Assembly (NCBI GenBank): GCA_018389105.1
Contig: JACATO010002451.1
Span: forward strand, 3,860,501-3,924,500
DNA length: 64,000 nt
Source of the DNA: Nautilus pompilius
Taxonomy: Eukaryota; Mollusca; Cephalopoda; Nautilida; Nautilidae
Reading direction: 5' to 3'
The notes beneath the pieces are model-generated. The model was not told the origin of the DNA and did not search any database. It was given only the letters and a program-made list of their open reading frames with translations. This document shows, piece after piece, positions 34,450 to 47,287 of this stretch; the stretch's first letter is position 1, and each line of letters begins with the position of its first letter. The translations under genes and the position numbers were made by a program.

Positions 34450-35600
34450 ATTTAATGATGCGTGGAGACTAATGACAATCCCTTCTGATTAATCCCCAAT
34501 CGTAATTGCCTCTTATTTATTTTTATACCGACGATCCCCTTTACTGATGGTTCGATCGTCACACCTGTGGAGACACGTGTCAGGTGTTCTGCCCGAATGA
34601 ATCTCGGCGGCTCAGGGGTTCTCGGACCCCGTTTTCACCTGGAGGCTATTCACAAAACCTCGATATCTTTCCGGCTGCGGAGACTCCGGTGTAACGTAAC
34701 CAGGCCATTTTGTAGGGTGGATGGATGGATGGAGCTACGACAAAGTACAAAATACAACCCGCTTTCCTCTCAGAAAAACTAATCGCGTCCGCATCGATAC
34801 GAATCCTGTCGACGTCGTAGGCGCATTAGTCCCGTATAGCTCATCGATACTATTGATTAGGAATTACTGCTGCTCAACATCTAGCCCCAGAACTCGCCTA
34901 TGCGTGACCCCTTTTTTTTTTACCTTTTCAATTTTATCATCGTACCTAAACGAGCGCTGAAGCCCACACGTCTCTAACACATGTGACTACTTTCACTTTT
35001 AGGGGTATTTTTTGTAGTTGATTTTCCAACGAGAGTAGAAAAACTCAGTGTCGTCGATGCACAGCTATGACGCACGACGTCACTCACGGGGTTTCTCATG
35101 GCATCCCCCCCGAGAGCTGTGACGTCAGAAGTTTACACCGATCGAACTCCCTTGGAATCACATATTTTTTTTAATTATCACAAAAACGTTTTGCTGTTTT
35201 CCGTTCTTTTCCCGTTAGAAATTAAAAAAAAAAAAAAAAAAAACAAACAGCGAACCAGAAACAGTTTTTTTTTTATTTTTTTAAAAATTGCCACTTCCGG
35301 TCGAAGTCGTCGCTGCCTCCATCGATTCCCTCTTCTCCGTAGGCTGCCTTCCCTTGATTCCACGCACTGCGCCCACGATCTGTCTGTTATCACGTGTCCG
35401 CAAAGGGAATAGAGGTCGGGGGTGGGGGAGCTGTCGTCTTCTCTTGGAAAGTTGGTGGTGATAGTGTAACGATGCCATTGTTTTTTGCCTGATTTACCAT
35501 GCTCACTGGTGCGTGGTGATTCTGGTCAAAGGTCGGGGAGAGAGTAGGAAGATAGGACAATTCGGTATAAAAGCTCTGGCGGAGCTGCGGATGTCAAAGT
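34450..35600. promoter_or_regulatory. CpG-rich promoter-like region upstream of TRAPPC9
   Basis: CpG is far more frequent here than in the flanks (for example GTCGACGTCG and CGCGTCCGCATCGATACG). It contains an ETS-like CCACTTCCGG at about 35,291, poly-A/T runs and a short GGATGGATGGATGG. No ORF here looks like a known protein. It may serve TRAPPC9 or an unseen divergent transcript. Confidence 0.3.
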
Positions 35601-35644
35601 AAATAGCCGAACCATCTATTGTGGTTTGAGAAGCAAGCTGATAG

Positions 35645-37645
35645 GTTAATTAAGAAATGAAGGGGTCGCCAGCCCGATCAACTCAATTCAAGTACGGTTT
35701 ACATTTATATTTGTTATTCCTCATTTTTCGAAAATGGATATCAGAAAGTTTCAAAAAAAGGCGGAAATTAGAAACACGAGAGAAGGAGGCAAGGATTTAC
35801 AAAGAGAGCTTCCCTATCTCTGGTCCAGAGTCGTCAACAGCTGGTAAAAGTGACCAACTCAGTCGTTCTGATGGTGATCCTGGTGATATTGGATTGCATG
35901 TTAATCCATCTATAAAACTAACAGACTCTTTAACAATTTGCTTTTAAAGTGGCTCCTCTCTTAAGAATTATGGTTTCAAAAAGAGCTGGGAGTTTCTGTC
36001 GTGTGCAGCTAAATCAATATTCACTGCGGTTTAGTTATTCCTACTCATATTGTACAATCCCCCCACAGCCCCTCCATCCTGGAACACAGGGAGCCTTCAC
36101 CATGGCAACTTTTAGAGTATAAAGACTTTCATGAAAGTGCATGAAGTCACATTCCTACCACCTGGCTCAGAAATGCGCGGATGGATGCAACTGACCTTTT
36201 GGCCATCAGGAAAAAAACAGAAATGGACAGTTTGTGTCCAGTGGACGGAGCTTTGAAGGGGCTCGTTACGGAACCGAAGAGTATTATATCCAACACTGTC
36301 GACCATTCTCGTTTGTTGTACACGTGACACTGATTTATGAGGTAAAGGAAGCAAAACTGGAAATGTTCAAAGCCTGTTTAATTTTCGTATTGAATCAGGA
36401 GATGAGATGACCGAACCGTTTGGTAAATGCTCCAGCTGATGTTCGCTATACATCTGTCCCTGTATGAACTAATCAGTGTTTGTGAAGAAACTACCAGGGG
36501 AGAAATAGCTTCTTTGGTAAACATTTCAACAGGATTTTCAATAATTGCTGATGAAGGTGTTGACATATCTGGAAAGCAGCAATTGTCACTTGGCATATGT
36601 TTCGTCGACACAACGACCACTGAAAATATTATGACTGAGGAATTTCTTGGATTCGCAAGACCATATGAACCGGATGCTACTTCCATTGCCAATATCATTG
36701 ATCAGTGAACAAAGTTTGGTTTGAATCTAGAAAAACTACACGGCCGGGGATACAATTGGTGCTCTATGATGGCAGGAAAGGAAAGGAATGGGGGTGTGTA
36801 GGCTACAATATAACGTAAGTATCCAAAAGCTGTTTTTGTCCGTTTGTGCTGCTCATACACTCAATCTGGTTGTGAACGACTTGAATTGTGTACCTGAGAT
36901 ACATGATACGATATTTAATGCACACCTTAGAATTTTGTCTGACTGTAAATTTAGTTATTCGGCATTATAAAGCGTGTGATCATGTCCAGGAGCTTATAAG
37001 TGTGTTTCGTGAACATTGACAACAAGAAGAACAATTCAACGAACTTTTGCTGAAGTTCAACAGTTGTCAAAGATGTTGAATACCGAATTATCTGTTCCAG
37101 ACAATGCAGACGGGCAGACGTTTTGATCTAAGTTAGTGGCTCAATCGTGGAGGAATGTTTTCATCAAACATTGTTTATACCATAATTGGACTAATCATTT
37201 CAACACTTGCAAGTCAGTTTACTGCAGAAAATAGCAAGATTATTATTGTCTTTTATGCCTTCATCCTGTTAAAATGATGCACATTGGACATGAAGAATTA
37301 AAAAACTAAATTTCAAAACTGAATGAATTGCACAAAATTGAAAACTTTGAAGCTGAAGCTATCACCTGGTTTGAGATGTGGTCCAAAAAGGGAGAACAAT
37401 GTGCTAGCAAATTAAAGAATGGACCCATTGAGTTGTTAGAGTTCACTGATCATTTTGCTCTAACATTACCAGAGACCGACTACCAGCAGAAAGGTCGTTT
37501 AGCACAATGAGGAGGTGAAAACATGGCTGAGGACAACAATGGCAGCTGATCGTTTATTTGGACTTTGTATGATAAGTGTTCATAGAGAAAAAGCTACAGC
37601 TAACAAGCACCAACCTATTAAAAAAATAATGGATAAATTTGCATA
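35645..37645 (+). pseudogene. hAT transposase relic, ZMYM1/DUF4371-type
   Basis: Broken frames run in order along the plus strand. MDIRKFQKKAEIRNT and GDIGLHVNPSIKLTDS (about 35,730-35,935) are the N-terminus. FSIIADEGVDISGKQQLSLG and EEFLGFARPY (36,530-36,670) carry the first catalytic Asp region, and CAAHTLNLVVNDL (36,847-36,885) follows. TWFEMWSKKG lies near 37,370, and after a frame change VKTWLRTTMAADRLFGLCMI precedes a stop near 37,645, the C-terminal dimerisation tail. The order and motifs fit ZMYM1-like transposases with a DUF4371 domain. Many stops and frameshifts make it non-functional. Confidence 0.8.
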
Positions 37646-38319
37646 AAACCAGACACATTTACAATTTGTATCGAATAAAAATGTGTTGTTTTTTTCTTTC
37701 TTTCGTTAATGGGAGCTCTGATGGGGCATCGGCGTGCTGCCAGAAAGCTGAGAGTGGTACCAGCAAAATCTTGGCCATATCTTTGTTACTACAAATTCCA
37801 CAATCCCTCATCCATCTCGCCTTTTACTTTCATTACATTGCTTAAATAAACTACTTTCCTGTTAACTGGTGATATTTACATTTCCTACAAATTCATATAC
37901 CCAATTATGTAGGTAGCTGCCTTAATAATATCCGACAGCCTGAGTCACATGACCAGTTCAGCTCCCGAGCGTTTAAATATTTTAGTAGAATAATTTTGTA
38001 ATGTACTGAATACATTTAAATCTTCAATCAGAAATTATGGATATAATTTCTATTTCTCTTTCGTTACTATTATAGCTAAACTCTTTGACATTCACAGTAC
38101 ACATAGGAATTAAAGGCAAGTAAGATAAATATTAAAGAACAAATATTGAAAAGAATATATTCCCAAGAGGATGTCGTGCTGCACTTATAATTCTTGTTCT
38201 TGTTCTTAAAGAGCGCATAGTAGAATCAAACATTCCGGTTACTGAGTGTTAGAAGTGATGTACTGGTTGTGTGTCTTTTTAATTCTTAAATTAAATACAC
38301 GTGTAAAGAATTCTTTTCG

Positions 38320-39800
38320 GTATGTGCATAAATTCAGGAGAAATTCTGATTGAATCATCCAGAACTAGAAGCAAAAAATATTTGGGATATTTCAAAAGTA
38401 AGCCAGCTTCACTGGGCAAAATCGATGAGGCATTGAAAGGTTTACAAACTCCGCAGTCGGACTTGAAACTTCGTACGAATTGGCAATGTTGGTGCCCAAG
38501 ATAAAACAAAAGAAGCTTTATGTTACAGTTGAAAAAGTGATAATTCCAAGTGATAATATAATTGCAAAGAAAATGTTGAATGAGTTTGCTGTACGCACCA
38601 TTGCATCCATACTTCATTCTGATAATACGATTGGACCAATGATGTGGTACGGGAAGTTCTTGTGAAAGTAAGAAAAGAAAAAAAAAAGGTTTTCTCTTGA
38701 TATTGGTGAGACAACAGAAGATACTCAGTTAATAGTGTTTGTGTGATCTTGATGCAAATTCGGGGATTTTTGATGAAATTCTTAGTTGGCTGAACAACAG
38801 ACAAATATATTTTTGAGGTGCTGGGCAATTTCATACAAATTCCCGACTGGAATTGATGTGTAAGTATTTCAATAGATGGATCCTGGCCGCTAACTATCGA
38901 AAAAAAGTGACTTAACTGCACGAGTGCAACAACTTACTCCAAATGCGCAGTAGTACCATTGTTTTATATATAAGTATGCATCTCGAAGTTTGAATTCAAG
39001 AGTGTTCAAAATGCTCTGCACAGACTCAGGACATGTAACTCTTTTGTTATACACCACTGGCTTTCAAGAGGCCGAATCCTCTCCAGACTTTCTGCGTTAA
39101 GACATGAAGTGGTAGCATTTCTAAGTGATCGCTTGGACCTTAAAGCTACCAGCAGTGTATTTGAGGAGGATGACTCTGTCTCTCTTTTAGCCTATTTGTC
39201 TGACGTATTTCAAAAACTGAATCAGGTAAATCTAGACTCGCAAGGGTTCGGAGCCAGTATAATTGAAGCAAACAACAAGATATGTTTTGACGACAATGAC
39301 CTTCCGACTTTTCAAGCATTGCTGGAATTCATGGAGACTCACACGTACAAGATAGCATCTGCAAATGAAGTACTGATCACGAATCGTTTGAGAGCTCAGG
39401 CTGTAACACTGAATTCTATTTCCCGGAAATTCCAAGAAAGGATTAAAAAAGGCAATCTTTGTGTTTTAAATCCATTCTACTCCGAGTGCTTAGTGGTCTG
39501 CCTTGAAACCTGGGTCTAAAGAGGAATCAAATGAAATCAAAGTTGCTAAATTTTGACATAATTGCCGTAAATCGTATACTGCTTAAAGAGGTGTCAGTGA
39601 TGAGGCTATGCATCTTTCGTTGCAGTTTCCGACAACTTATTTGTAGGAAGAAAAAAGATTTTAAACACAAACAGCATTTAAAGTATCGCAGAGGAACAAC
39701 TGATCCAGAGATTCCTTTAATTCTGCGTTTAACTAACATACGCCCAAACATTAAGGATTTGGCATCATACAAAAAGGTACATTATTCCCAGTGAATTGCT
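38320..39800 (+). pseudogene. hAT transposase relic, ZBED5/SCAND3/FAM200-type (copy 1)
   Basis: Fragments in changing frames read KLYVTVEKVIIPSDNIIAKK (compare family KPLTIAEKVIIPC), FSLDIGETTEDTQL (first Asp region), SRSLNSRVFKMLC, then the open stretch EVVAFLSDRLDLKA and LLAYLSDVFQKLNQVNLDSQ (39,100-39,519). VSDEAMHLSLQFPTTYL follows near 39,595. All are characteristic of the ZBED5-like hAT transposase. Part of the middle is missing and there are several stops. Confidence 0.78.
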
Positions 39801-40164
39801 TGATGTTCTTGAAATTGTGCGGGTTTTTGCTTTTTTATGCAAAATTAATATTTTAGTATAACCAAAGAAGCTCACAGTAAACTCAGGAACATTCTCCAGG
39901 TAATATTTCGTATATGTAATTATCATTTTTGTATCCCGAGACAAAAAAAAAACAGAATTTAAACGTGCAGAAATTTGTCTGAGCAGGACTGGGGAAGCAG
40001 ACCGGCAACGGAGGCAGGCTATCGTCGAAAAGATAAACTTAACTTAGAATCACAATAAATATCTATGAGTAGAAGAATTCACTGATCGAAGTCGAATACC
40101 ATTGATACGAGAGTAAAATCAGTATCTCTTTTTATTTTATGACGTTAGTCTGCTTTCATCGCCA

Positions 40165-40264
40165 GGGACACACACAGAGCCGGATCAAGATTTTGTAGGC
40201 CCCCCCCCAACCCCTGGGCTGCAGCCCCCTAAAGCCCATGCCTTAATCCGGCACTGGGGACACA
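40165..40264. mobile_element. 82-bp hAT-like mini-element with 8-bp target duplication
   Basis: CAGAGCCGGATCAAG at 40,175 and CTTAATCCGGCACTG ending at 40,256 are inverted repeats enclosing a GC-rich loop. GGGACACA occurs at 40,165-40,172 and again at 40,257-40,264, as expected of a hAT target duplication. Two extra bases (CA) separate the left copy from the terminus. There is no coding capacity. Confidence 0.6.
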
Positions 40265-40309
40265 TCCCCGCATCTGATGTTATTTTGCCAATCCTAACCT
40301 CCTGCAATT

Positions 40310-40808
40310 TATCTTGCGACATTTCTTGTCACTTTGACCCCGACCTGCCCTGGAAAATCCCCTAAGACCGAGTCTGACCTACGTTCCCGTGAGGGAGAGG
40401 GTTCAGCCGGCTCTTCCTGAATACAGCGCACACGACGATGCTTCCTCCCACCTGGGTGGCGCTTGGAGAAAAGGTGGAGTTTTCGATCGGCCGCGGAGGA
40501 GAGGGGAGGGGGTGGAAACCCCACCTCGTTTTCCGGATAACGACCCCCCCCCCCAGTTCCAGATTTCTGCTTGAACCACCACCACCTCTTGCTCGACCGA
40601 GATGGGTACGAGAGAGCGGCCGGAGGAGGGGAGGGGACACGAAAGTGGAACACCGTACTTCGAGAAAGAAACGAGGTCATTTGGCGGTGTCGCTGAGGGG
40701 TAGCTAACCAACTAAGATAGCCGGCGGTTTATCCGGCTCCTCGGAGAAATTCGGATTATCGAAATTCGTGGATCAGCCGGAGGACGGCAGCTTTACCGCT
40801 TCAACCAG
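40310..40808 (+). promoter_or_regulatory. GC/CpG-rich region ending in a strong splice donor
   Basis: A marked rise in GC and CpG (CGATCGGCCGCGG and others) ends in the donor AACCAG|GTAGGTGACC at 40,808. This could be the promoter and untranslated first exon of a plus-strand transcript. Long overlapping ORFs in several frames here are what GC-rich DNA produces and none resembles a protein family. No downstream exon could be linked to it with confidence. Confidence 0.3.
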
Positions 40809-41285
40809 GTAGGTGACCGAACACCGGTAAGTGAGCTTTAGTTCTGGTGGTAGTGGGCCAGCCTTCGTCTCGTGTTGTTTGCACGTGACAGATGCATCCA
40901 TCCTTGTGTGTGTGTGGTGAGGGTTTATTAGTTTTAATGTTAAACGCCTATTATGGACACAACGCAGTTTAAAGGGTCACCTTAATATGTATTCTCCCCC
41001 CCTCAATATTTATATTGAATAGCCTTGGTAGTTTGTCACCTGACTTCCAAACATGGCGGCGCTTTCAAATGTTCGTTAATGTTGGACTCGGCATGTCGGC
41101 CGGGTGATATACTAAACGTGGGGGGGGGATCTTTAATGAAGCTCTGCAAAATCATGGGTTTGATATCCCGTTCCCTCCCATGTGGTTCTGCGAGTTAGCC
41201 TGAGTGTTAAGCATTGCCATCCCCGATGAAGTGAGCATAAAGGAGCCACCACTCACATCAAAGAAAAATCCCAGAACTGCACCTT

Positions 41286-42222
41286 TTGGCCGCCGAGGAG
41301 CCGAACACCTGTTGCAATGACCAGAAAAATGAATTGGAAAAATTGTTGCAAGATATGGCGAAAATTGTCAATGCTATTCGCCCACAAGCACAAAAGTGTC
41401 AGCTGTTTTCAGGGCTATGCGAGGACATGTCTGCAGATCACATGATTCTGAGGTTCGATGGTTGTCACGTGGTAGAGTCCTTGAAAGAGTACTGACCCTG
41501 ATGAACTGTCTGTATCTCTTACTGAGCTGGGTGACGTGAAAGTAATGCATCTCAACAATGATTTTTAGCTGGCCAAATTGTGCTACATGACTTCCATTTT
41601 TTAACATTTGAATCAACTCTACTTGTCACTTCAAGGAGGTGACATCTTTGATGTCCTTGGGAAAATAGAAGCCATGAAAATGAAGATCACCATGTGGCAT
41701 AGTAACATCCTTAAAGGCAGTCTCCCACATTTGGAAAGCTTCCTCAAAGAGTGTGAGTGGGAAGAAAAACAGTGGAGAAAATGCTGAAGGACATCATTTC
41801 TAACCATCTGCAGTTGCTATCTAGAAATTTTAAAACATATTTTCCTCAGAAGCATCTGCAGGACTTGGAAAATCAGATGTGAATAGTTAATCCTTTTATC
41901 ACCAGCCACATCAAGCGAGCAGATGTTGGGGAAATGTCAGAAGTGTTGATGGAGCTTCATTTATGACTTCACTCAAAAATCATCTTTTGAGATGTATTCC
42001 TACTATTGGGTTGGATTACTTGCTTTTCCTGAATACAAATCAATTGCCTTGAAGGCCCTTCAACCACTAGTAATGATGACAACATCATTCCTGTCTGAAA
42101 AAGGATTACGGAATTCACTTCAGTATGTTGATTCGGTGATGCGGGTTGCTTTGGAGAACGAAGTTGAACCTCGGTTTGAGAAGCTTGTCACAGGAGTACA
42201 GGGACATACTACTCACCGATGA
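41286..42222 (+). pseudogene. hAT transposase relic, ZBED5/SCAND3-type (copy 2)
   Basis: The reading starts near NELEKLLQDMAKIVNAIRPQ and continues QLFSGLCEDMSADHM, HLNQLYLSLQGG, IFDVLGKIEAMKMKI and LPHLESFLKE. It ends with YYWVGLLAFPEYKSIALKAL and DSVMRVALENEVEPRFEKLV at 42,222. These match the second half and dimerisation tail of the same transposase type as at 38.3 kb, but the zinc finger and first catalytic Asp are missing. At least five in-frame stops interrupt it. Confidence 0.75.
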
Positions 42223-43103
42223 TAAAAAACATATGTAAGTGTAGAAGTATACTGCTTGTCATTTTTTGTGGTAAACATACACAATAAGAAAACATTGGAC
42301 CTAAGAATCTGATTGTAAGTTCTAAGACTGTTGTTTACTAACTTAAATTTATGTAAACTAGAAAAATTCTATTTTTTCTGTGTTAATTTTTTTTGTCACT
42401 CCTAGTTTTCTTTACATATTTTTTTTAGGATGCTAAAAAACTTGAATAAAACAAACACTTAAGAAATAAGTTAATTTGTTTTTTTTTCCTTTTTTTTCAG
42501 TAAGTTACAATTTATACCCCCAGTTTCAACTGTACCATTATATTTCAAGCCTGAATTAGCTGGGTTCCAAAACAGATAAACAGATAACGAGATAATTTAC
42601 TCATTGATTTAAAGCGCTAACTTGAAACAGCGTGTCACTCCATAGATTATTTGATGGAGTGAATGGTACAATTTTCCTGAATCATAAGGCACAGACTATT
42701 ATTACCTTGTGGGAGTGGAGACAGGTGGATTTTTTGTTAGGACCAATTGTTTTTTGTTAGCCAGCTACAAAAAACTTTTCTCCACATAAAACTGTAGCCA
42801 AGTATTTAAAAAAAATCTTTCCACCCACCCATGAATGATAATGGTCCATTTTTAAATGATATGAAATCTCAGACTAAATTATAATTTATTTTTTAAATAA
42901 ACTGGAGATGGCCATGTCGATTATTCACTCATCCACTGAGTGTGCAGTTGGCATTTTAGAAACAAGCAGATTTATTAATGGAATCAAGTTGTTTCCATCT
43001 TGAGGAGGATTTCCAAAAGACAAAAGGAACAAAGTCTAAAGGACGCAGCAGTTTATCTTCTTTGATCACTCGTCTCTTAAGAGTGGGATGCGTTGCACCG
43101 TCG

Positions 43104-43355
43104 CTATGCGTAATTCTGGTCCAGTGCATCCGTCTTCAGTGGTGGTTCATTCTTTTGACTTTTCCTTGTCATAGGAGACTCGCCTCTCAGCAGTTCATAA
43201 TTCACAGGATGATATAGAGGCAGGGTTAGCTGAGCAACCAAATGAGGGAAAAACTGCAGGAAAAAGTCACAGATAGCCAAATAATTCTGGAAGTTGAGCT
43301 TTATCTTGTTGAATGTGAATTTAGACAAAGTGAGGAAGCCAGAATTCACCAGATG
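43104..43355 (-). pseudogene. Possible Ty3/gypsy reverse-transcriptase fragment
   Basis: A minus-strand ORF contains YLAICDFFLQFFPHLVAQLT and NYELLRGESP. The pattern resembles the reverse-transcriptase thumb of Ty3/gypsy-type retrotransposons (FLG..NFYRRF.P......PL..LLRG). It is short, lacks the catalytic YxDD region, and no LTR was seen, so the assignment is tentative. Confidence 0.35.
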
Positions 43356-44261
43356 ACTCTATCTAATAATGGTGACTTCTAACAAGAGGAGTTTTCCTCG
43401 CTGCTCTGAACTATACATCTAGCGTCAAAGGTTCAATACACTACTTTGCTTGATGGAAGGCTGGTTTTATATCTTTTGATGATCAACATTTAATAACTTG
43501 GGATGTTCTGATTACTAATTATCAGTTAATCAGTAAGTTAAATAGTTTTTCTTTTTAAATTCATAACAGAATATTTTGGCATGTGGCTATTTGGAAGACA
43601 GAAACTTATTTCTGAACATGCTATCATCATAAAATGGAAAATAAATAGGTCTAAGTGGCCTGGCCTGGCCCTCTTTCCTACTGCAAAATATGTGAAAATG
43701 AAGCTTTCTGTCCAAATTTTTTGTAGAAGTTGGCATGAGAATATTTATGTGAATCTCTCTTTTTTCCATGGACAGCAAACTTGTATATGAGCCAACAAAA
43801 ACCGCCCTAATCCAGAAGGTCATGAAAAGTTGATGTTTCTGCATTATAATTTAAGATCTTTTGACTTCATATATTTTTATAATTATTTTAAATTTGGAAT
43901 CTTTGTTTGTAGACCAGTATTACTTTCAATAAATACTGATTTTACATTATTGCATGTTAATCTGCATTTGGAAATGAATGTGTTGATTAATTTAGCAGAA
44001 GCTAAGCTTTTGATTTCAAATACTGTACAGTATGTATATTTCACATGGATCTAGGTTTTGTGCATTTTGCGGTAAACATCTTTCCATAAAAATTAAATCC
44101 TGCAAAAAACTTATGGATTTGGATACTAATTTAGGAAGTACTAATATTTGCAACACATCAATTCTAAAAAAAAACAATACCATGTATTTGTTCATAGGCT
44201 TTAATTATTTTCAGGAAAACATTTTTTATATAGTCTTTTTTTGTTTAAACAATGTAATATC

Positions 44262-44570
44262 ACAATCCATCTGCGGTAAAATCCAGACTTGATTAGGTCC
44301 CATTGCTTACCAATTTCTTCATTCAACTTCATGAGCCATTTAAGATGGATGATGGGCCTCAAGCTCGAGGCTCTGGTGTGCACATGTGATGCCTGGGTTT
44401 ATAGTTCCTCCTTGAATTCTTTGTTAACTGATAAGTCTAAGGGCTGAAGTTTGCCAGTACCTCCTGGTGGGCCTTGAACACATCAAAGATAGCCAACTAT
44501 TACTAACTCAGTGGTGGCCAGGTGAGGTTGGTGCTATCATAGTTGTTATCCATTTCCACAAAGACGTCTT
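44262..44570 (-). pseudogene. Tigger/pogo transposase C-terminal relic
   Basis: The minus strand reads GGTGKLQPLDLSVNKEFKEE and then HLKWLMKLNEEIGKQWDLIK. This matches the Tigger/pogo DDE domain end (TSKLQPLDVSVNKPFK..., followed by a W-x-x-EAW-x-x-I helix). Earlier frames give IFDVFKAHQEV, like WDSFRAH. Stops interrupt it. It is far from, and opposite in strand to, the pogo N-terminal relic at 11.1 kb, so they are separate insertions. Confidence 0.6.
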
Positions 44571-46624
44571 GTTTTCATGGGACATGGAACATTGTGAACT
44601 TATATAATGTAGCTGGAAATACTCAAAACTTTACATCCTTTTTCTTTGCTACTTTAAAACTACTCACATTGTGTATGAAAACCCTTGGTCTTTAATCCCT
44701 GCAGGTCAAACCATACTTAAGATTAATGGCACCCACCCACCAAGAGTAAGAGGATTAAATCTGCACTGTGAATGTGGCACTCGCTTTCTAAGATCACGAG
44801 TTCATTTTCTTTTACCTTTATTGAATGAATGCATGTAAACTAGATTCCTTGAAATTCGTGTGAACACAAATCTGCAAAAAATAATTCTATCAAATAAAAC
44901 ACTGAAATCTCATAAATTCGTTGAATTTTGAATTGTGTTTTTAGACCATTATTACTTTGATGTTTCTACCTTGTAGTTATGTCCAAGGGCAATGATTCTG
45001 AGATTGGGATGGGGGAAGAGGGATTTGAGGGGACAGTTGTTTCTCCCTCTCAAAAAAGAAAATTTGAAATTTGCTCTAAAATGTATATAGGTTGTACATG
45101 TGTGTGCAGGGGTGAGGCAGTGATTGAATAAATGCGATTAAATTTACCATTCCCCCTTTTTAAACTTTAAGCCAGATTGATGCCTCTGGTAATGTGTTAA
45201 GTTGGACAAAAGGAGCTGTCTGATAAAACAATGAAACATCAAGAATGCAGAGTTTGCAATATTCCACTTTCTCTGATTGAAAAAAATTTTTTTTCCTTTT
45301 GCTGTTATGAAGTATGATGATCAGATGTATGAAAATAAGTCTAATTATAATTTACATGAATTAATACTATAGACATACACAGACAAAAACTGGTACTCTC
45401 ATAATCATCCATCTATAGAGAAGAGAAGTAAGTCACTACTTATTAAGGTATAGAATAAGCAATAAATCTGTTGCTGTAGCTCATTAACATATTACGTGTT
45501 TGATTTTGAAATAGATAATGCAGAATTTCTATAAGGATAGCATTAGCATGTGAATGTGTGCAGTTTTCTGATATATTTTAGCTCTTTTCCACAGTTATCA
45601 TCTGCATTATTTCATTTTATTTAAAATATGTTTCGTGGTACATTTGGTTTCTTTATATTAAGATAATTTTAGCTATGCAAATTAAAAGTTGTCTTATTGT
45701 TTAGTATGTGCTATTTTAACTAAAAAAGAAAGAAAAGAAAAAAAGAAAAATTTGCCCACATATAATCCACAACTTTCACCTTTGTTTTAAATTGAAATTT
45801 ATTTGAATACTTGTGGTAGAAGTATTATACATTTCTTTTAATTACTGAACTACTTGTGCTATGAAAATAGAACTAAAATTGTAATGAAAGCAAATAAGAA
45901 TTTACTTGCAATTTTGTTGTGCTGCTTGCTATTGGCCATTTTTGAAGAGTGCATCTATTAATTTCTGTCTCTTTTCCAGGATCACAGAAAAATGGGATCT
46001 CTAAATGTGTGAGGTATTGTACATTCCCTAGCCAAAAGTTAAATAATGGCCTTAGTGCTGAGTAAAATTACCAAATCTGATCATACTGAAAACTTTAACA
46101 CATGGTATGGTTTTCAGAAAACACTGCAAGATATCTTGTGATACTCATACTCATTCGTCCACAGTCTTTGTGTGTAGGTAAAGCAGTGAGGAAGTCACTT
46201 GTGTACGAGCTTTGACATGTTATTCTAAGACATCTCTGAGATCAGAGAAAGAAGCTGGTCCAGGAAGTTGTGTGAAGTCATTTATGTACAAATGGCAATA
46301 TTGTCATCTCGAATCACGCCCATCTGGTTACAGAAAAAACATTGCGGCAGAGTCACCAAAGTGCCTAGGTATACATGAGCTGCCATCTAAATGTACATGA
46401 ATACAAGCGAAAAATGCACTACATCACATCTGCAGTATTTATTCTAGCAAGGGTTGCAAGATCAATTTTTCATCTTCATGCAGTCACCTTTTTTTGGGGG
46501 GGGGGCACCCAAGCAGGCAAAATTTCATGTTCTCAATGAATTTTCAGAGTAATAATATTATGAGTTAGACATTTATAAGCTGCAGTCTCTGTTTAGGAAG
46601 TTTGACTTATTGTTGGAATGATGC
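44571..46624. other. Intergenic, nothing recognised
   Basis: AT-rich DNA without long ORFs. A pyrimidine-rich acceptor-like site (CTGTCTCTTTTCCAG|G) lies near 45,979, but no coding exon follows it. Confidence 0.45.
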
Positions 46625-47270
46625 CATGTGGTATTATGCCAGGAGTGATATTTGTTTAAATATTGTGGAAAAAAGAGTATAACTAGATGGCAAGCAACTT
46701 TTAATGAATCATCTATACAACACAAATAAACAAGAGTTTGGTGCATTAGATCATGTGCATACAATGTCAGCATTTGGTCGTGTCCCATCTAGCTCGTCAT
46801 TCCACAAAAGGGTGATGCTATAACTGCGCTTGGGTAGTCATAGAATTTCTTATAGACTGCAATCCTGGTTGCTGCTTCTGAACTATCCTCAAGAAAAAAT
46901 GGTCCATATAGGCTGTAATGGAGGCTCATGACTTACATGAAACACAAGAAAACAAAATTCAGTGGAAATCTTATGTTCTGTGGAGATAGATTCATTTATT
47001 TCATTGAGCAGTTCATATATTTGCATAAGATTGGATGCAAGATATCCTAGTCTAGATTTTTCAACAATAGCAAATATGTAAGATGGCTTAATTATATAAA
47101 TGATATGAAGGACAACTACATTAAGCAATTTAACTTGTGAGAATATTTTCATAAATGCATTTCCTAATAAAAGACATTCATTTGTTCGAGTCTCATCAGA
47201 GTTATTTGGATAAATGTATTTTTAACTAGTGTAAGTTTGCTTTATATTTGCTTGATTTGTTTTGTATTAT
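46625..47270. repeat. Duplicated block, copy A (5' flank of methyltransferase gene)
   Basis: This block matches 54,755-55,445 in the same orientation. Shared landmarks in order include TGCCAGGAGTGAT, AAGGGTGATGCT..AACTGC, CATTAAGCA and the minus-strand frame QVKLLNVVVLHII versus QVNLLNVFVFQII. I do not recognise the content. A minus-strand ORF of 87 codons (46,889-47,152) may be a relic exon or transposon piece. Confidence 0.6.
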
Positions 47271-47287
47271 CAAATTAACTTAAAATA

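Noticed and set aside
35098..35478. Overlapping ORFs of 65-104 codons near the CpG-rich region
   Set aside because: Poly-A/T-encoded Lys and Phe runs and no similarity; likely non-coding.
40309..40711. Several overlapping long ORFs on both strands
   Set aside because: High GC reduces stops in all frames; compositions are Pro/Gly/Arg-rich without a family match.
41100..41260. tRNA-like B box (GGGTTTGATATCCCGTTCC)
   Set aside because: No convincing A box at the right distance and no shared body with the other SINEs.
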